DNA from: Clostridiales bacterium
GTDB taxonomy: Bacteria; Bacillota; Clostridia; Oscillospirales; CAG-382
Assembly (NCBI GenBank): GCA_003343885.1
Contig: QAKH01000008.1
Coordinates: 1 to 29,414, forward strand
DNA: 29,414 nt
Direction of reading: 5' to 3'
Positions 8,069 to 16,367 of the stretch are shown here, one piece after another. How positions within the stretch are numbered: position 1 is the stretch's first letter; every line of letters starts with the position of its first letter. A program made the translations under genes and the position numbers. Below the pieces are notes generated by a model. It was not told the origin of the DNA. It worked only from the letters and a program-made list of their open reading frames with translations, and did no database searches.

Positions 8069-8926
8069 TCACGCCTTGAATTTGTCGTACTTGCCTTCGG
8101 CGCAAAGCTTGGCAATAGCGTCGACAACCGACTGCTTATCCTCTTTGTAGGTAACTCCGTACCACTTGTCGTCCGTGTAAAGTACCTTGACCTTTTCGCC
8201 GTCCTGCTTTATCATCTTGTCAACTATTCTCGGCAGCAGGTACTCGCTCTTAAGCTCGGTTCCGCTCTCCTTAAGAAATTCCACAAAGCCTCTGTCAAGC
8301 TCGTCAAACAGCGTCGGCATAAAGCCGAACATATTCATGGAAGCTATGGTGTCAGCCGGAAAATCGTTGTCCTTGGGGATTGAAAGATGCTCGGTAACGC
8401 CTGTGAGATATCCGTTTTCTATCTCGCAAATACCCCTTGCGACAGTGCCGTTTTCGCTGACGGTGTTCTGGAGGAGGTATCCTACCATACAGGTTTCGGT
8501 GCTTGTTTCAAAATGCTTTTTAAGTTCCCTGTACCCGTTCTTGCCGTAAAAGTCGTCGGCGTTTATAACGGCAAAAGGCGTGTCGATAAATTTCTTTGCG
8601 CAAAGTACAGCCTGACCTGTTCCCCACGGCTTTACCCGCTCTGCCGGAACGGTAAACGGAGCGGGGATATCTTCGAGTTCCTGGAAAGCGTATTCTACAT
8701 CAATCATCTTTTCAATTCGCTTGCCGATGATTTCACGAAAATCGCGCTCAATCGCTTTCTTTATGACAAATACAGCCTTGTCAAATCCGGCTTCCAAAGC
8801 GTCGTATACGGAAAACTCAAGTATTACTTCTCCGTGCGGTCCTACCGGCTCTATCTGCTTCAGTCCTCCGAAACGGCTTCCCATTCCCGCCGCCATAACA
8901 AGCAGCGACATCTTATTATTGCTCAT
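8069..8926 (-). CDS. Sugar-1-phosphate-type nucleotidyltransferase
   Basis: The 285-residue protein belongs to the NTP-transferase fold. It shows the nucleotide-binding signature AAGMGSRFGG (12-21) followed by a lysine (GLKQIEPVG), the WGTGQA motif (101-106) and NADDFYG (122-128), whose Asp binds the catalytic metal. The family joins an NTP and a sugar or alcohol phosphate to give an activated NDP-compound. The exact substrate cannot be read from sequence. I chose the ATG at 8926 because AAAGGAGAG lies eight nt upstream; an in-frame ATG seven codons earlier overlaps that site. The gene starts 32 nt after the ClpE-like gene stops on the same strand, so the two are probably co-transcribed. Confidence 0.85.
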   Translation of the reverse strand: MSNNKMSLLVMAAGMGSRFGGLKQIEPVGPHGEVILEFSVYDALEAGFDKAVFVIKKAIERDFREIIGKRIEKMIDVEYAFQELEDIPAPFTVPAERVKPWGTGQAVLCAKKFIDTPFAVINADDFYGKNGYRELKKHFETSTETCMVGYLLQNTVSENGTVARGICEIENGYLTGVTEHLSIPKDNDFPADTIASMNMFGFMPTLFDELDRGFVEFLKESGTELKSEYLLPRIVDKMIKQDGEKVKVLYTDDKWYGVTYKEDKQSVVDAIAKLCAEGKYDKFKA

Positions 8927-8958
8927 AATGTGTACTCTCCTTTTCACACAAAATTATT

Positions 8959-11346
8959 TTATTTTTTTACTATAACCCGTATTTCACCATTTTCCGAATA
9001 CACGGAAACCGCAGAAATGCTTGAGTCGTATCCGGAAATAATAAGCTCGGCGGCTTTGTCCTCAATCTCGGTCTGAATAAGCCTGCGCAGGTTGCGGGCG
9101 CCGTATTTCTCCGAAAACGACTTTTCAGCGAGTATGCCGTATACGTCCTCCGCACAGTCAAGCGTTACGTTCTTTTGCGAGAGTGCGTCGGCAAGCTCTT
9201 TTATCATTATCCTTGCTATATCAACAAAGTTTTCCTTGGTAAGAGGATTAAACGTGATTATTTCGTCTATTCTGTTTAAAAATTCGGGACGCAGGAAAGA
9301 GCTTAACGCCTTTTGCGTCTTTTCCTCATTTACCTGGGCAGTGGATTTGGAAAATCCTGCCGCAGCCGACGTACCCGTGGACCCGGCGTTGGTGGTCATA
9401 ACGAGAATTACGTTCTTGAAGTTAATTTCCTTGCCGTGAGCGTCGGTAATTCTGCCGTCATCAAGGATTTGCAGCAATATGTTCAGCACATCCGGGTGCG
9501 CTTTTTCTATTTCATCAAAAAGCACTACGCAATACGGTCTGCGGCGGATTTTTTCGGTAAGCTGTCCGGCTTCGTCATATCCGACGTACCCGGGAGGAGC
9601 GCCGATAATACGGGAAACCGAGTGTTTTTCCATAAACTCCGACATATCAAGCCGGATAAGCGCTTCCGGAGAATCGAAAAGGTCAGACGCAAGCGTTTTT
9701 ACAAGCTCGGTCTTTCCGACTCCCGTAGGACCGGCGAAAATAAACGATACCGGCTTTTCTTTGGCGTATATTCCGGATCTCTGGCGCTTTATCGCTTTCG
9801 CGACGGCGTCTACGGCTTTATCCTGACCGACTATGCGTTTCTTAAGACGATCAGCAAGCTTATCAATGCGCACGAACTCGTTTTCATTGATGGTTCCTGC
9901 AGGTATACCCGTCCAAATCTCGATAACCTCGGCAAGATGTTCGGGCGTAAGAATGACGTTTTTTCTTTCGTTGTTATATTTTTCGTATTCTTCAAGATAT
10001 TTTGCGTGCCTGGTTTTAGCGTCGGCAAGCGAACGGTAATATTCCTCCGCTTCGGGCGTGCTGTCATCCGACGGCACCTTTGCTTCAAGCTTTGCTATAT
10101 CGGCGCTTGCCTTGTCAAGCTCGGCCTTTGCCGTTTCAGCGGCATTTACCGTACTGTTATGCAGCGCAAGATATGCCGACGCCTCGTCGAGAAGGTCTAT
10201 GGCTTTATCAGGAAGAAACCTGTCGGTAATATATCTTTCAGACAGGATAACCGCTTTCCGCACCGTTTCGTCGGGTATCACAATACCGTGAAAATCGGCG
10301 TAGTAGCTCTTTATGCCGTCAAGAATCTTGACGGTGTCCTCGACCGACGGTTCAGCTATGACAACCGGCTGGAAACGGCGTTCGAGCGCTGAATCCTTTT
10401 CGATATACTTGCGGTACTCGGAAAGCGTAGTCGCGCCGATAACGTGTATTTCTCCGCGGGAGAGCGCCGGTTTGAGGATATTCGCGGCGTTCATTCCGCC
10501 CTCGGCGTCGCCGGCGGCTACGATATTGTGCACCTCGTCAATGACGAGAATTATATTTCCGAGTTTTTTTACTTCCTCAATAAGGCCTTTCATGCGGTTT
10601 TCAAACTGGCCCCTGAACTGCGTGCCGGCAACCATTGCGGTCATATCAAGCAGGCATACCTCACAGCCTTTAAGTTTTAACGGAACGTCCCCTGCGGCAA
10701 TTTTCTGCGCAAGCGCCTCGGCAACCGCCGTTTTTCCGACTCCCGGTTCACCTATAAGGCAGGGATTGTTTTTCTGGCGGCGGCAGAGTATCTGTATGGT
10801 TCTTTCAAGCTCACGCTCACGTCCGATTACTCTGTCGAGCTGCCCTCTCTTGGCTTTTTCGGTAAGATTGAGCGTAAACATATCGAGATTTTTTCTGCCC
10901 TTGTCGCTCTTTTTCCCATGCGAGCCCTGAGAGCCTTGCCCGGAAGTTCTTCCTATACCGAAGTTGCCGAGATTTCCGAAAATAGAACCGAGATTTACGG
11001 CCGGAGCACGGGTTTCGCTGTTATCGTCATCATCTCCGGCACCATCGTTACCGTCTGAGTTTCCGCCGGTTCCATCGTTGCTATCGGTATCATCCGGCGT
11101 ATCATCTGACATTGGCAGCATACCCAGATTTTCCATCATTCCCGACAGCTCATCTCCCATTGCCTCAAGCTGATCGTCATCTATTCCCATTTTTTCAAGC
11201 ATGTCATTGACCGGGCCTATACCCAGCTCCTTGGCGCACAAGAGGCAATACCCTTCTGCTTTGGGAGGATTTTTTCCGGCTGCGTCAAATTTCTGAACAA
11301 ACACAACAGCCGGTCTTTTTTTACATTTACAGCAAATAGTTGTCAT
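8959..11346 (-). CDS. ClpE-like AAA+ unfoldase with N-terminal zinc finger
   Basis: This 795-residue Hsp100 protein would unfold proteins for ClpP or act as a chaperone. It has a four-cysteine zinc finger at the N-terminus (C5xxC8 ... C34xxC37) in place of the usual double Clp-N domain, a Gly/Asp-rich linker (about 81-112), AAA module 1 (Walker A GEPGVGKT 199-206, Walker B ILVIDE 266-271), a short coiled middle domain (about 400-460), and AAA module 2 (Walker A GPTGVGKT 539-546, Walker B VVLFDE) with the C-terminal D2 small domain. AAAGFSK lies where ClpC carries its VGF loop for ClpP binding, so partnership with ClpP is plausible. The zinc finger points to ClpE over ClpC. I found no CtsR or CIRCE operator upstream. 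The ATG has AAAGGAAT at good spacing. Confidence 0.9.
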   Translation of the reverse strand: MTTICCKCKKRPAVVFVQKFDAAGKNPPKAEGYCLLCAKELGIGPVNDMLEKMGIDDDQLEAMGDELSGMMENLGMLPMSDDTPDDTDSNDGTGGNSDGNDGAGDDDDNSETRAPAVNLGSIFGNLGNFGIGRTSGQGSQGSHGKKSDKGRKNLDMFTLNLTEKAKRGQLDRVIGRERELERTIQILCRRQKNNPCLIGEPGVGKTAVAEALAQKIAAGDVPLKLKGCEVCLLDMTAMVAGTQFRGQFENRMKGLIEEVKKLGNIILVIDEVHNIVAAGDAEGGMNAANILKPALSRGEIHVIGATTLSEYRKYIEKDSALERRFQPVVIAEPSVEDTVKILDGIKSYYADFHGIVIPDETVRKAVILSERYITDRFLPDKAIDLLDEASAYLALHNSTVNAAETAKAELDKASADIAKLEAKVPSDDSTPEAEEYYRSLADAKTRHAKYLEEYEKYNNERKNVILTPEHLAEVIEIWTGIPAGTINENEFVRIDKLADRLKKRIVGQDKAVDAVAKAIKRQRSGIYAKEKPVSFIFAGPTGVGKTELVKTLASDLFDSPEALIRLDMSEFMEKHSVSRIIGAPPGYVGYDEAGQLTEKIRRRPYCVVLFDEIEKAHPDVLNILLQILDDGRITDAHGKEINFKNVILVMTTNAGSTGTSAAAGFSKSTAQVNEEKTQKALSSFLRPEFLNRIDEIITFNPLTKENFVDIARIMIKELADALSQKNVTLDCAEDVYGILAEKSFSEKYGARNLRRLIQTEIEDKAAELIISGYDSSISAVSVYSENGEIRVIVKK

Positions 11347-11557
11347 AAAAATTCCTTTCAGGTTAAAAGCTTAAAAGCGAAAAGCAAAACCGCTTTGCGG
11401 CAAAGCTCACTCTGCTTTATGCAATAAACGCGCTCCGCACTGCTTTCTTTACACGCACGCAAACGAAAAAACGAAGCAGACAAAGCAAACGAAAACGAAA
11501 ATGCACATCAAAACGCACATCAAAACGCACAAAAACACTGTCGCCGTGAGCGCCGCT

Positions 11558-12109
11558 TCACTCTTTCTTTTTTGAAACGCCGCGGATAATACGTATAAGA
11601 TCTTCTCCAAAGTAAACTCCGCAGGAAAATACAAAATATACAGCCACTAACACACATATGACGTTGACGCCGAACGTTCCGATGCTTTCATGAAACATCG
11701 ATATCACAAAAACTGCTCCGAACACAAGTACAGTAGCAAGTTTTCCGAAAAAATTCGATTTTACTACAATTTTGCTTTTGCGGAAAATGAAAAACGCACC
11801 GATAACCGTTCCAAGCTCTTTCAAAAGGTAAATCAGCGGCATCCAGAACGGAACGTATTCTCTGTACCAAAGGCACAAAAACGCCGTCATCTGCAAAAGT
11901 TTATCCGCAAGAGGATCAAGTATTTTGCCGAGCGTTGAGGTACAGTTATATTTTCTCGCGATGTATCCGTCAACGACATCGGTTGCCCCGGCAACAATGA
12001 AAACTATTACTGCCGCCGGTATGTATCCTGTTAAAAACAGCCATGCGAAAAACGGAACCATTGCAAGCCGAATAACCGACAAAGTATTGGGCAAATTTTT
12101 TATGTCCAT
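11558..12109 (-). CDS. pgsA: CDP-diacylglycerol-glycerol-3-phosphate 3-phosphatidyltransferase
   Basis: This membrane enzyme makes phosphatidylglycerol phosphate, the committed step to phosphatidylglycerol and cardiolipin. At 183 residues it has the usual size and start (IKNLPNTLSVIRL). The CDP-alcohol phosphotransferase signature D44xxDGxxAR...G61xxxD65xxxD69 is complete. Several hydrophobic segments span the rest (about 15-42, 75-100, 120-165). The ATG is preceded by GGAGG with 7-nt spacing. A candidate promoter lies at 12198-12226. Another enzyme of the same pathway, CdsA, is encoded some 6 kb away in this window on the other strand. Confidence 0.93.
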   Translation of the reverse strand: MDIKNLPNTLSVIRLAMVPFFAWLFLTGYIPAAVIVFIVAGATDVVDGYIARKYNCTSTLGKILDPLADKLLQMTAFLCLWYREYVPFWMPLIYLLKELGTVIGAFFIFRKSKIVVKSNFFGKLATVLVFGAVFVISMFHESIGTFGVNVICVLVAVYFVFSCGVYFGEDLIRIIRGVSKKKE

Positions 12110-12197
12110 ATTTAACCTCCGTGCCGTTTCACAAACGGCAAGATTTTAATTTGCACTTCTTTTTGCTTTTTGCACTTCTCTGCACTTCAAAAATAAA

Positions 12198-12226
12198 GTT
12201 ACACAAGCTTATTTTTTATAAGTCAA
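12198..12226 (-). promoter_or_regulatory. Candidate promoter for pgsA
   Basis: On the reverse strand TTGACT (12226-12221) and TGTAAC (12203-12198) are 17 nt apart. The -10 is only a fair match. A second TTGACTTAT copy occurs 26 nt upstream, giving a direct repeat that may be regulatory or accidental. Confidence 0.45.
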
Positions 12227-12271
12227 GTTATAAGTTTATCTGAATAAGTCAAACCGCTAAATAACTGCGGA

Positions 12272-12991
12272 TTATGAGCGGTATAGGAAAGCAAGCGGAT
12301 TAATATTTGAGATCTCCGTAAACAGAAACGCATTTGCCGCACTTTGCTCATCTATTTGTATGCCGGCTCCGGGAAGATACGGCATTGCTATATTCACAGC
12401 GGCACAGAAAACGAAGCTGACGAGCAGTCCTATCACTGCTCCCATGACAAAACCGCCTAATTTATTGGCAAAATTCAGCACCGGCAGTTTAAATATGAGG
12501 TCCAGAAGCATTACGGCTATATTCAGTATTATTACCGACGCCAAAAATACAACAAGCACCGCAAGAGCGTCAGAAATTGTCTTTGCCGCAGGCTCAACTA
12601 CGTAATCCGAGAGCTTTTGCGCTATGTCGGTTTCTCCGTTTTTAACCATTTCAGCGTATTTTTCGCTTACAGTGTCAGCATCGGTTCCAAAACCGGCAAG
12701 AAGCACCGAAACGCCTTCCGGAATATCGGAGAGAAGCTCCGACAGCTTCTGTTCGTCCATAGCGTCGCTTATATATTCCTCTATTTTGCCGTGAAGGTTA
12801 TCCGTAAGCTGCTCATAGACAACGCTGTCCCTGAAAAATTCCGCCACCGGAGCGCTGAGATTCATTGCAATGAGTATTGACGCAATCGTTACCACTATTC
12901 CGCAAATCGATTTTATAAAACCTTTTTTTGCCCCGGAAATCGCAAACAAAAAAAATATCAGGACAATTATAACATCAAGTAAAAACCACAT
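12272..12991 (-). CDS. CvpA family membrane protein
   Basis: The 239-residue protein has four likely membrane segments: residues about 3-20 and 28-46, then two after an extended hydrophilic middle part (about 145-168 and 182-205). The opening LLDVIIVLIFFLFAISGAKK followed by GFIKSICG is the standard CvpA start. CvpA was named for colicin V production in E. coli; in Firmicutes the family is widespread, sits in the cell envelope and has no settled molecular role. Here the middle part between the hydrophobic pairs is longer than in short CvpA proteins. AAAGGAT precedes the ATG. Confidence 0.85.
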   Translation of the reverse strand: MWFLLDVIIVLIFFLFAISGAKKGFIKSICGIVVTIASILIAMNLSAPVAEFFRDSVVYEQLTDNLHGKIEEYISDAMDEQKLSELLSDIPEGVSVLLAGFGTDADTVSEKYAEMVKNGETDIAQKLSDYVVEPAAKTISDALAVLVVFLASVIILNIAVMLLDLIFKLPVLNFANKLGGFVMGAVIGLLVSFVFCAAVNIAMPYLPGAGIQIDEQSAANAFLFTEISNINPLAFLYRS

Positions 12992-13103
12992 CTTTGCTAT
13001 CCTTTCCCGGTGCAGCTTTAATATACTTAACTTAACCTATATTACTATCACTCAAATTTCGCCGAGGTTATCAAAACATGTTTAAAAACAACCGCACCTT
13101 TAA

Positions 13104-14114
13104 TCATGCCATAGTTTCAAGCATTTTCAGCGTTACTTCGTAGCGGGTTTCTTTTCCCGCCGTATACGCCTCAAACTCATCAAGCATATATCCTGCCATT
13201 CTCACGACTTCATCGGACATGCTTCCCGCTATATGCGGAGTTAAAACTATATTTTCAAGCGTATACATCGGACTTCCGTTTTCCGGAGGCTCCGGCAATG
13301 TAACGTCAAGCACCGCAGTTATGTCTTTTCTTTCGGCAAGAACCTCAAAGAGGTCGCTTTCAACAACCTGCGCGCCCCTGCCGGTGTTTATAAAGGTCGA
13401 ATACGGCTTCATCACAGAGAGAAGCTTTCCGTTTATCATACCGACAGTCCGGGGATTATTGGCGACGTGGTTTGAAATAACCTCACAGCCCGCAAATAGC
13501 TCTTCAAGACTGCATTTTTCGACTCCGAGCGTCTTTGCCTGTTCGTCTGACAGAAACGGATCGTAAACCTTAACGCAAAGCTTATACTCCTTCAAGCGCT
13601 CTATTACCATTCTGCCTATCATTCCGGCTCCGATTATACCGACGCTTGCGCCGTAATTACCTCTGTAAAAATGCATAAGGCCTGCCGCCTGTTTTCTTTG
13701 CTCAAGTCCCTTTTTGCTCATGGCTGAAAGCTTATAAAAGCCTTTGCCGGCAAGTATTATCTGCGCGACGGTGTATTCGGCTACCGGGACTGCGTTAGCC
13801 GCCCAGGCGGAAAACACTTTTACGCCGCTTTCCATAAACTCCCTTGCAAAGGACTGAACACTTCCGGCAGCGTAAAAAACGGCTTCGAGCGACGGGAGAA
13901 GTTTTTGTATTTGATTTTGCTCAAAATGCGGCATGCCCCAGGTTGAGAAAATATACTTTGTGTCCTTGAAAGCCTCGGGATTTTTCCCGATAGCTGCGAT
14001 ATCACAGACCACAGACGTGTCAAGCTTTGCTTTTGATGAAAGTACTTTTTTTATTTCATCAGAGTACACATAATTCACTTTTTCCGGATTTCCCATAAAA
14101 ATACTAAGTGCCAT
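13104..14114 (-). CDS. D-2-hydroxyacid dehydrogenase family protein
   Basis: The 336-residue protein has the architecture of NAD-dependent D-2-hydroxyacid dehydrogenases: a flavodoxin-like substrate domain enclosing a Rossmann domain with G162xG164xxG167. The catalytic residues are placed as expected: R246 (NTGRGA), E275 (TLPEPP) and H294 (LTPHIAG). Family substrates range from D-lactate and glycerate to 3-phosphoglycerate; the sequence does not fix which. It has its own good promoter (14180-14208) and a GAGAG ribosome binding site. It faces a divergently transcribed sugar kinase, so a role in sugar-derived hydroxyacid metabolism is possible but is only inference. Confidence 0.88.
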   Translation of the reverse strand: MALSIFMGNPEKVNYVYSDEIKKVLSSKAKLDTSVVCDIAAIGKNPEAFKDTKYIFSTWGMPHFEQNQIQKLLPSLEAVFYAAGSVQSFAREFMESGVKVFSAWAANAVPVAEYTVAQIILAGKGFYKLSAMSKKGLEQRKQAAGLMHFYRGNYGASVGIIGAGMIGRMVIERLKEYKLCVKVYDPFLSDEQAKTLGVEKCSLEELFAGCEVISNHVANNPRTVGMINGKLLSVMKPYSTFINTGRGAQVVESDLFEVLAERKDITAVLDVTLPEPPENGSPMYTLENIVLTPHIAGSMSDEVVRMAGYMLDEFEAYTAGKETRYEVTLKMLETMA

Positions 14115-14179
14115 TAAATCACTCTCTTTTCAGCATTTTCAGATGAATTTGACACAATTAAACTATTACGTTTCAGTAT

Positions 14180-14208
14180 ATTATATCACCGTTTACCAAG
14201 TAAATCAA
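14180..14208 (-). promoter_or_regulatory. Promoter for the 2-hydroxyacid dehydrogenase
   Basis: On the reverse strand TTGATT (14208-14203) and a perfect TATAAT (14185-14180) are spaced by 17 nt, 66 nt before the start codon. Confidence 0.7.
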
Positions 14209-14401
14209 TAGCAAAACCTGTCGTTTTTTTACAATACGATTAAATTTTGCGCAGTTTATATTAAGATTTCACTCATGTGTCTGCATACTCATTAAACGGA
14301 ACAACCGCACAGCGATGTAATGGGAATATGGGGATATTATATTAAAATACCATTGTAGCTTGCAAGACTTTTGCAGTTCAAATGACTTTGAACGAATTTA
14401 C

Positions 14402-14430
14402 TTGACGTAAAAATGATAATATATTATAAT
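14402..14430 (+). promoter_or_regulatory. Promoter for the ribokinase-type gene
   Basis: TTGACG (14402-14407) and TATAAT (14425-14430) are separated by exactly 17 nt. The predicted transcript starts near 14437 and so includes the leader hairpin at 14452-14492. Confidence 0.8.
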
Positions 14431-14451
14431 TGTAATATAATACATGTACAG

Positions 14452-14492
14452 GCATGTGCCGGCGCTCACAGCGTAAACACAGCCGGTCATGC
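14452..14492 (+). promoter_or_regulatory. Leader hairpin ending at the kinase ribosome binding site
   Basis: GCATG and CCGGC (14452-14463) pair with GCCGG and CATGC (14482-14492), and a nested stem GCGCT/AGCG sits inside. The structure ends directly before GGAAAGGA (14493-14500), the kinase ribosome binding site. It could modulate translation; no known riboswitch class is recognised. Confidence 0.4.
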
Positions 14493-14509
14493 GGAAAGGA
14501 TGATTTCCC

Positions 14510-15448
14510 GTGAAAAAGCCGCGTATCCTCACGGCAGGCAGTACAAATATGGATTTCGTCTGCTCAGCCGAGAAAATTCCATCTCCCGGAGAAACCGTCA
14601 TATCAGGCGGCGAATACTTTTTTTCGCCCGGAGGCAAAGGTGCCAACTGCGCCGTAAGCGCCGCAAGACTCGGCGCGGATGTCGTTTTCTGTACAAGAGT
14701 CGGCGACGACGCCTACGGAAAAGAGCTTTGTGAGGCATACAAAAAGGAAAACATCGACTGCCGCTTTGTTTACTTTGACACCGAGGAAAAAACCGGTCTT
14801 GCCCAGATATTCAGGGAAGCAAACGGACAGAACCGCATAACCGTCTTTCCCGGCGCAAACAGCAAACTGTCACTCGAAAATGTCGAGGAGGCTTTTACCT
14901 GCTATCCGGACGCGCTCCTGCTTCAGTGCGAGATAGAGCCTGAGATAGTCATGTTCGCTATCCGCATGGCGCACCGACAACAGATCCCCGTGTTTTTTGA
15001 CATGGCGCCGGTAAGAGATGACCTTGATATTTCCTTTATCGGAAAATGCGAAGTCATTTCGCCGAACGAAAGCGAAACCGAGTTTTATACCGGCATAAGT
15101 ACCGAAAGCTCGGACGGCTGTCTGCGTGCGGCAATAAAGTTGCAGAACATTACAAAATGCAAGTACGTCGTCATAAAACTCGGTTCCAGAGGCTGCTTTG
15201 TGTATGACGGAATGCATCAGGAATTTATACAGTCGCTTGAAGTAAGAGCCGTTGACACGACTGGAGCCGGCGACGCATTTACTTCCGCCATGACTCTCAG
15301 ATATCTCCAGAACGGCGGAAATATTACTGACGCTGTGCGCTTTGCAAACTGCGTCGGAGCGTATACCGTCACCAAAAGCGGGGCGTTTCCGTCTTTTCCC
15401 ACAGCTAAGGAACTGGAAAATTTCATAAACCGCTATAATAACAGATGA
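14510..15448 (+). CDS. PfkB-family sugar kinase, ribokinase-like
   Basis: This 312-residue kinase starts at GTG behind GGAAAGGA. It shows the PfkB first signature SPGGKGANCAVSAARLG (39-55), the NxxE element PNESE (185-189) and the anion-hole/catalytic motif DTTGAGDAF with D255 as the general base. The pattern G-G-E-Y-F-F-S-P-G-G-K-G-A-N matches ribokinase more closely than fructokinase or adenosine kinase, so the likely reaction is ATP-dependent phosphorylation of D-ribose or a similar sugar. No ribose transporter or LacI-type regulator is nearby; the gene stands alone with its own promoter, and the pyrH promoter begins right after its stop. Substrate assignment is therefore moderate. Confidence 0.82.
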   Translation: MKKPRILTAGSTNMDFVCSAEKIPSPGETVISGGEYFFSPGGKGANCAVSAARLGADVVFCTRVGDDAYGKELCEAYKKENIDCRFVYFDTEEKTGLAQIFREANGQNRITVFPGANSKLSLENVEEAFTCYPDALLLQCEIEPEIVMFAIRMAHRQQIPVFFDMAPVRDDLDISFIGKCEVISPNESETEFYTGISTESSDGCLRAAIKLQNITKCKYVVIKLGSRGCFVYDGMHQEFIQSLEVRAVDTTGAGDAFTSAMTLRYLQNGGNITDAVRFANCVGAYTVTKSGAFPSFPTAKELENFINRYNNR

Positions 15449-15464
15449 TGTTAACAAATTATTC

Positions 15465-15493
15465 TTGCATTTGCCGAAAAAAATTGATATAAT
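15465..15493 (+). promoter_or_regulatory. Promoter for pyrH-frr-uppS-cdsA
   Basis: TTGCAT (15465-15470) and TATAAT (15488-15493) are 17 nt apart, about 70 nt before the pyrH start. Confidence 0.75.
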
Positions 15494-15565
15494 ACCCGTG
15501 ATTAGGAGCGGCATGGGAAGTTGTGCCGTTAGATGTGCGCCTTTACAATTACATGGAGGACAAAT

Positions 15566-16270
15566 ATGCCAAAATACAAAAGAGTTCTGCTCAAATTATC
15601 AGGCGAGGCACTTAAAAACTCGTCAAAGGACGGTATAATCGATTTTGACTTTGTCGCAAAGGTGGCAAAGCAGATTAAGCGCTGTACTGACGAGGGCGTT
15701 TCTTTCGGAATAGTTATCGGAGGAGGAAACATTTGGAGAGGAGCCGGAAAAAGCATTGACCGTACACGTGCAGACCATATGGGAATGCTTGCGACGGTTA
15801 TAAATTCACTTGCGGTACAGACTGTACTTGAGGAAGAGGGCGTGCCTGCGAGAACCATGACGGCGCTTCAGATGAACCAGATAACCGAACCGTATATAAG
15901 AAATAAGGCTGTTTCGCATATGGAAAAAGGAAGAGTTGTGATAATAGCCTGCGGTACGGGAAACCCGTACTTTTCGACCGATACGGCTGCCGTTTTGAGA
16001 GCGGCTGAAATAGGTGCGGACGTTGTTTTGTTCGCAAAAAATATAGACGGCGTTTATACGGCAGATCCTAAAAAAGATCCTACGGCTAAAAAAATAGACG
16101 AGATGACCTACAATGATATCATTCACCATGACCTTGCGGTAATCGACAGCACAGCGTCGTCGTTCGGTCGTGACAACAAGCTGCCCATAATAATTTTCGG
16201 ACTTGATAACCCGGAAAACATATATAAAGCTGTGTGCGGAGAAAAAGTAGGAACTATTGTAAAAAATTAA
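15566..16270 (+). CDS. pyrH: UMP kinase
   Basis: The enzyme phosphorylates UMP to UDP with ATP and feeds all pyrimidine nucleotide and UDP-sugar synthesis. The 234-residue protein has the amino-acid-kinase fold with KLSGEAL (10-16), GGGNIWRG (52-59) and DHMGM. I chose the ATG at 15566, where GGAGG lies 6 nt upstream and the protein starts PKYKRVLLKLSG; an upstream in-frame ATG adds 11 residues that do not fit the family. It leads the conserved pyrH-frr pair. The usual upstream neighbours rpsB and tsf are absent here; a sugar kinase takes that place. Confidence 0.97.
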   Translation: MPKYKRVLLKLSGEALKNSSKDGIIDFDFVAKVAKQIKRCTDEGVSFGIVIGGGNIWRGAGKSIDRTRADHMGMLATVINSLAVQTVLEEEGVPARTMTALQMNQITEPYIRNKAVSHMEKGRVVIIACGTGNPYFSTDTAAVLRAAEIGADVVLFAKNIDGVYTADPKKDPTAKKIDEMTYNDIIHHDLAVIDSTASSFGRDNKLPIIIFGLDNPENIYKAVCGEKVGTIVKN

Positions 16271-16367
16271 GCGAGTGCGGCATGACAAGCGTATGTAACG
16301 GCGCTTAAAAGCGACATAAACAGGCGTGCGCAGACATAAATTTTTGCAGAAAGGAATATAATTAATT

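Larger units (their letters stand above)
14115..14509. other. Divergent promoter region
   Basis: Between the dehydrogenase and the kinase lies an AT-rich region with one promoter for each gene (14180-14208 reverse, 14402-14430 forward). I see no gene in it. Confidence 0.6.

Noticed and set aside
9313..10392. A long forward ORF (359 codons) opposite the ClpE-like gene
   Set aside because: It is antisense to the well-supported AAA+ gene and shows no family features; such shadows are common opposite GC-biased codons.
11347..11557. Heat-shock operator (CtsR or CIRCE) upstream of the ClpE-like gene
   Set aside because: I looked for GGTCAAA direct repeats and for TTAGCACTC/GAGTGCTAA and found neither.
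11449..11634. A 61-codon reverse ORF with a hydrophobic Cys/Val-rich tail
   Set aside because: It overlaps the end of pgsA in another frame, and its tail comes from low-complexity repeats (ACGAAAA, CATCAAAACGCA) in the gap.
14413..14733. A 106-codon Arg-rich ORF at the kinase start
   Set aside because: It is a different frame over the kinase leader and 5' coding region, with an unnatural Arg-rich composition.
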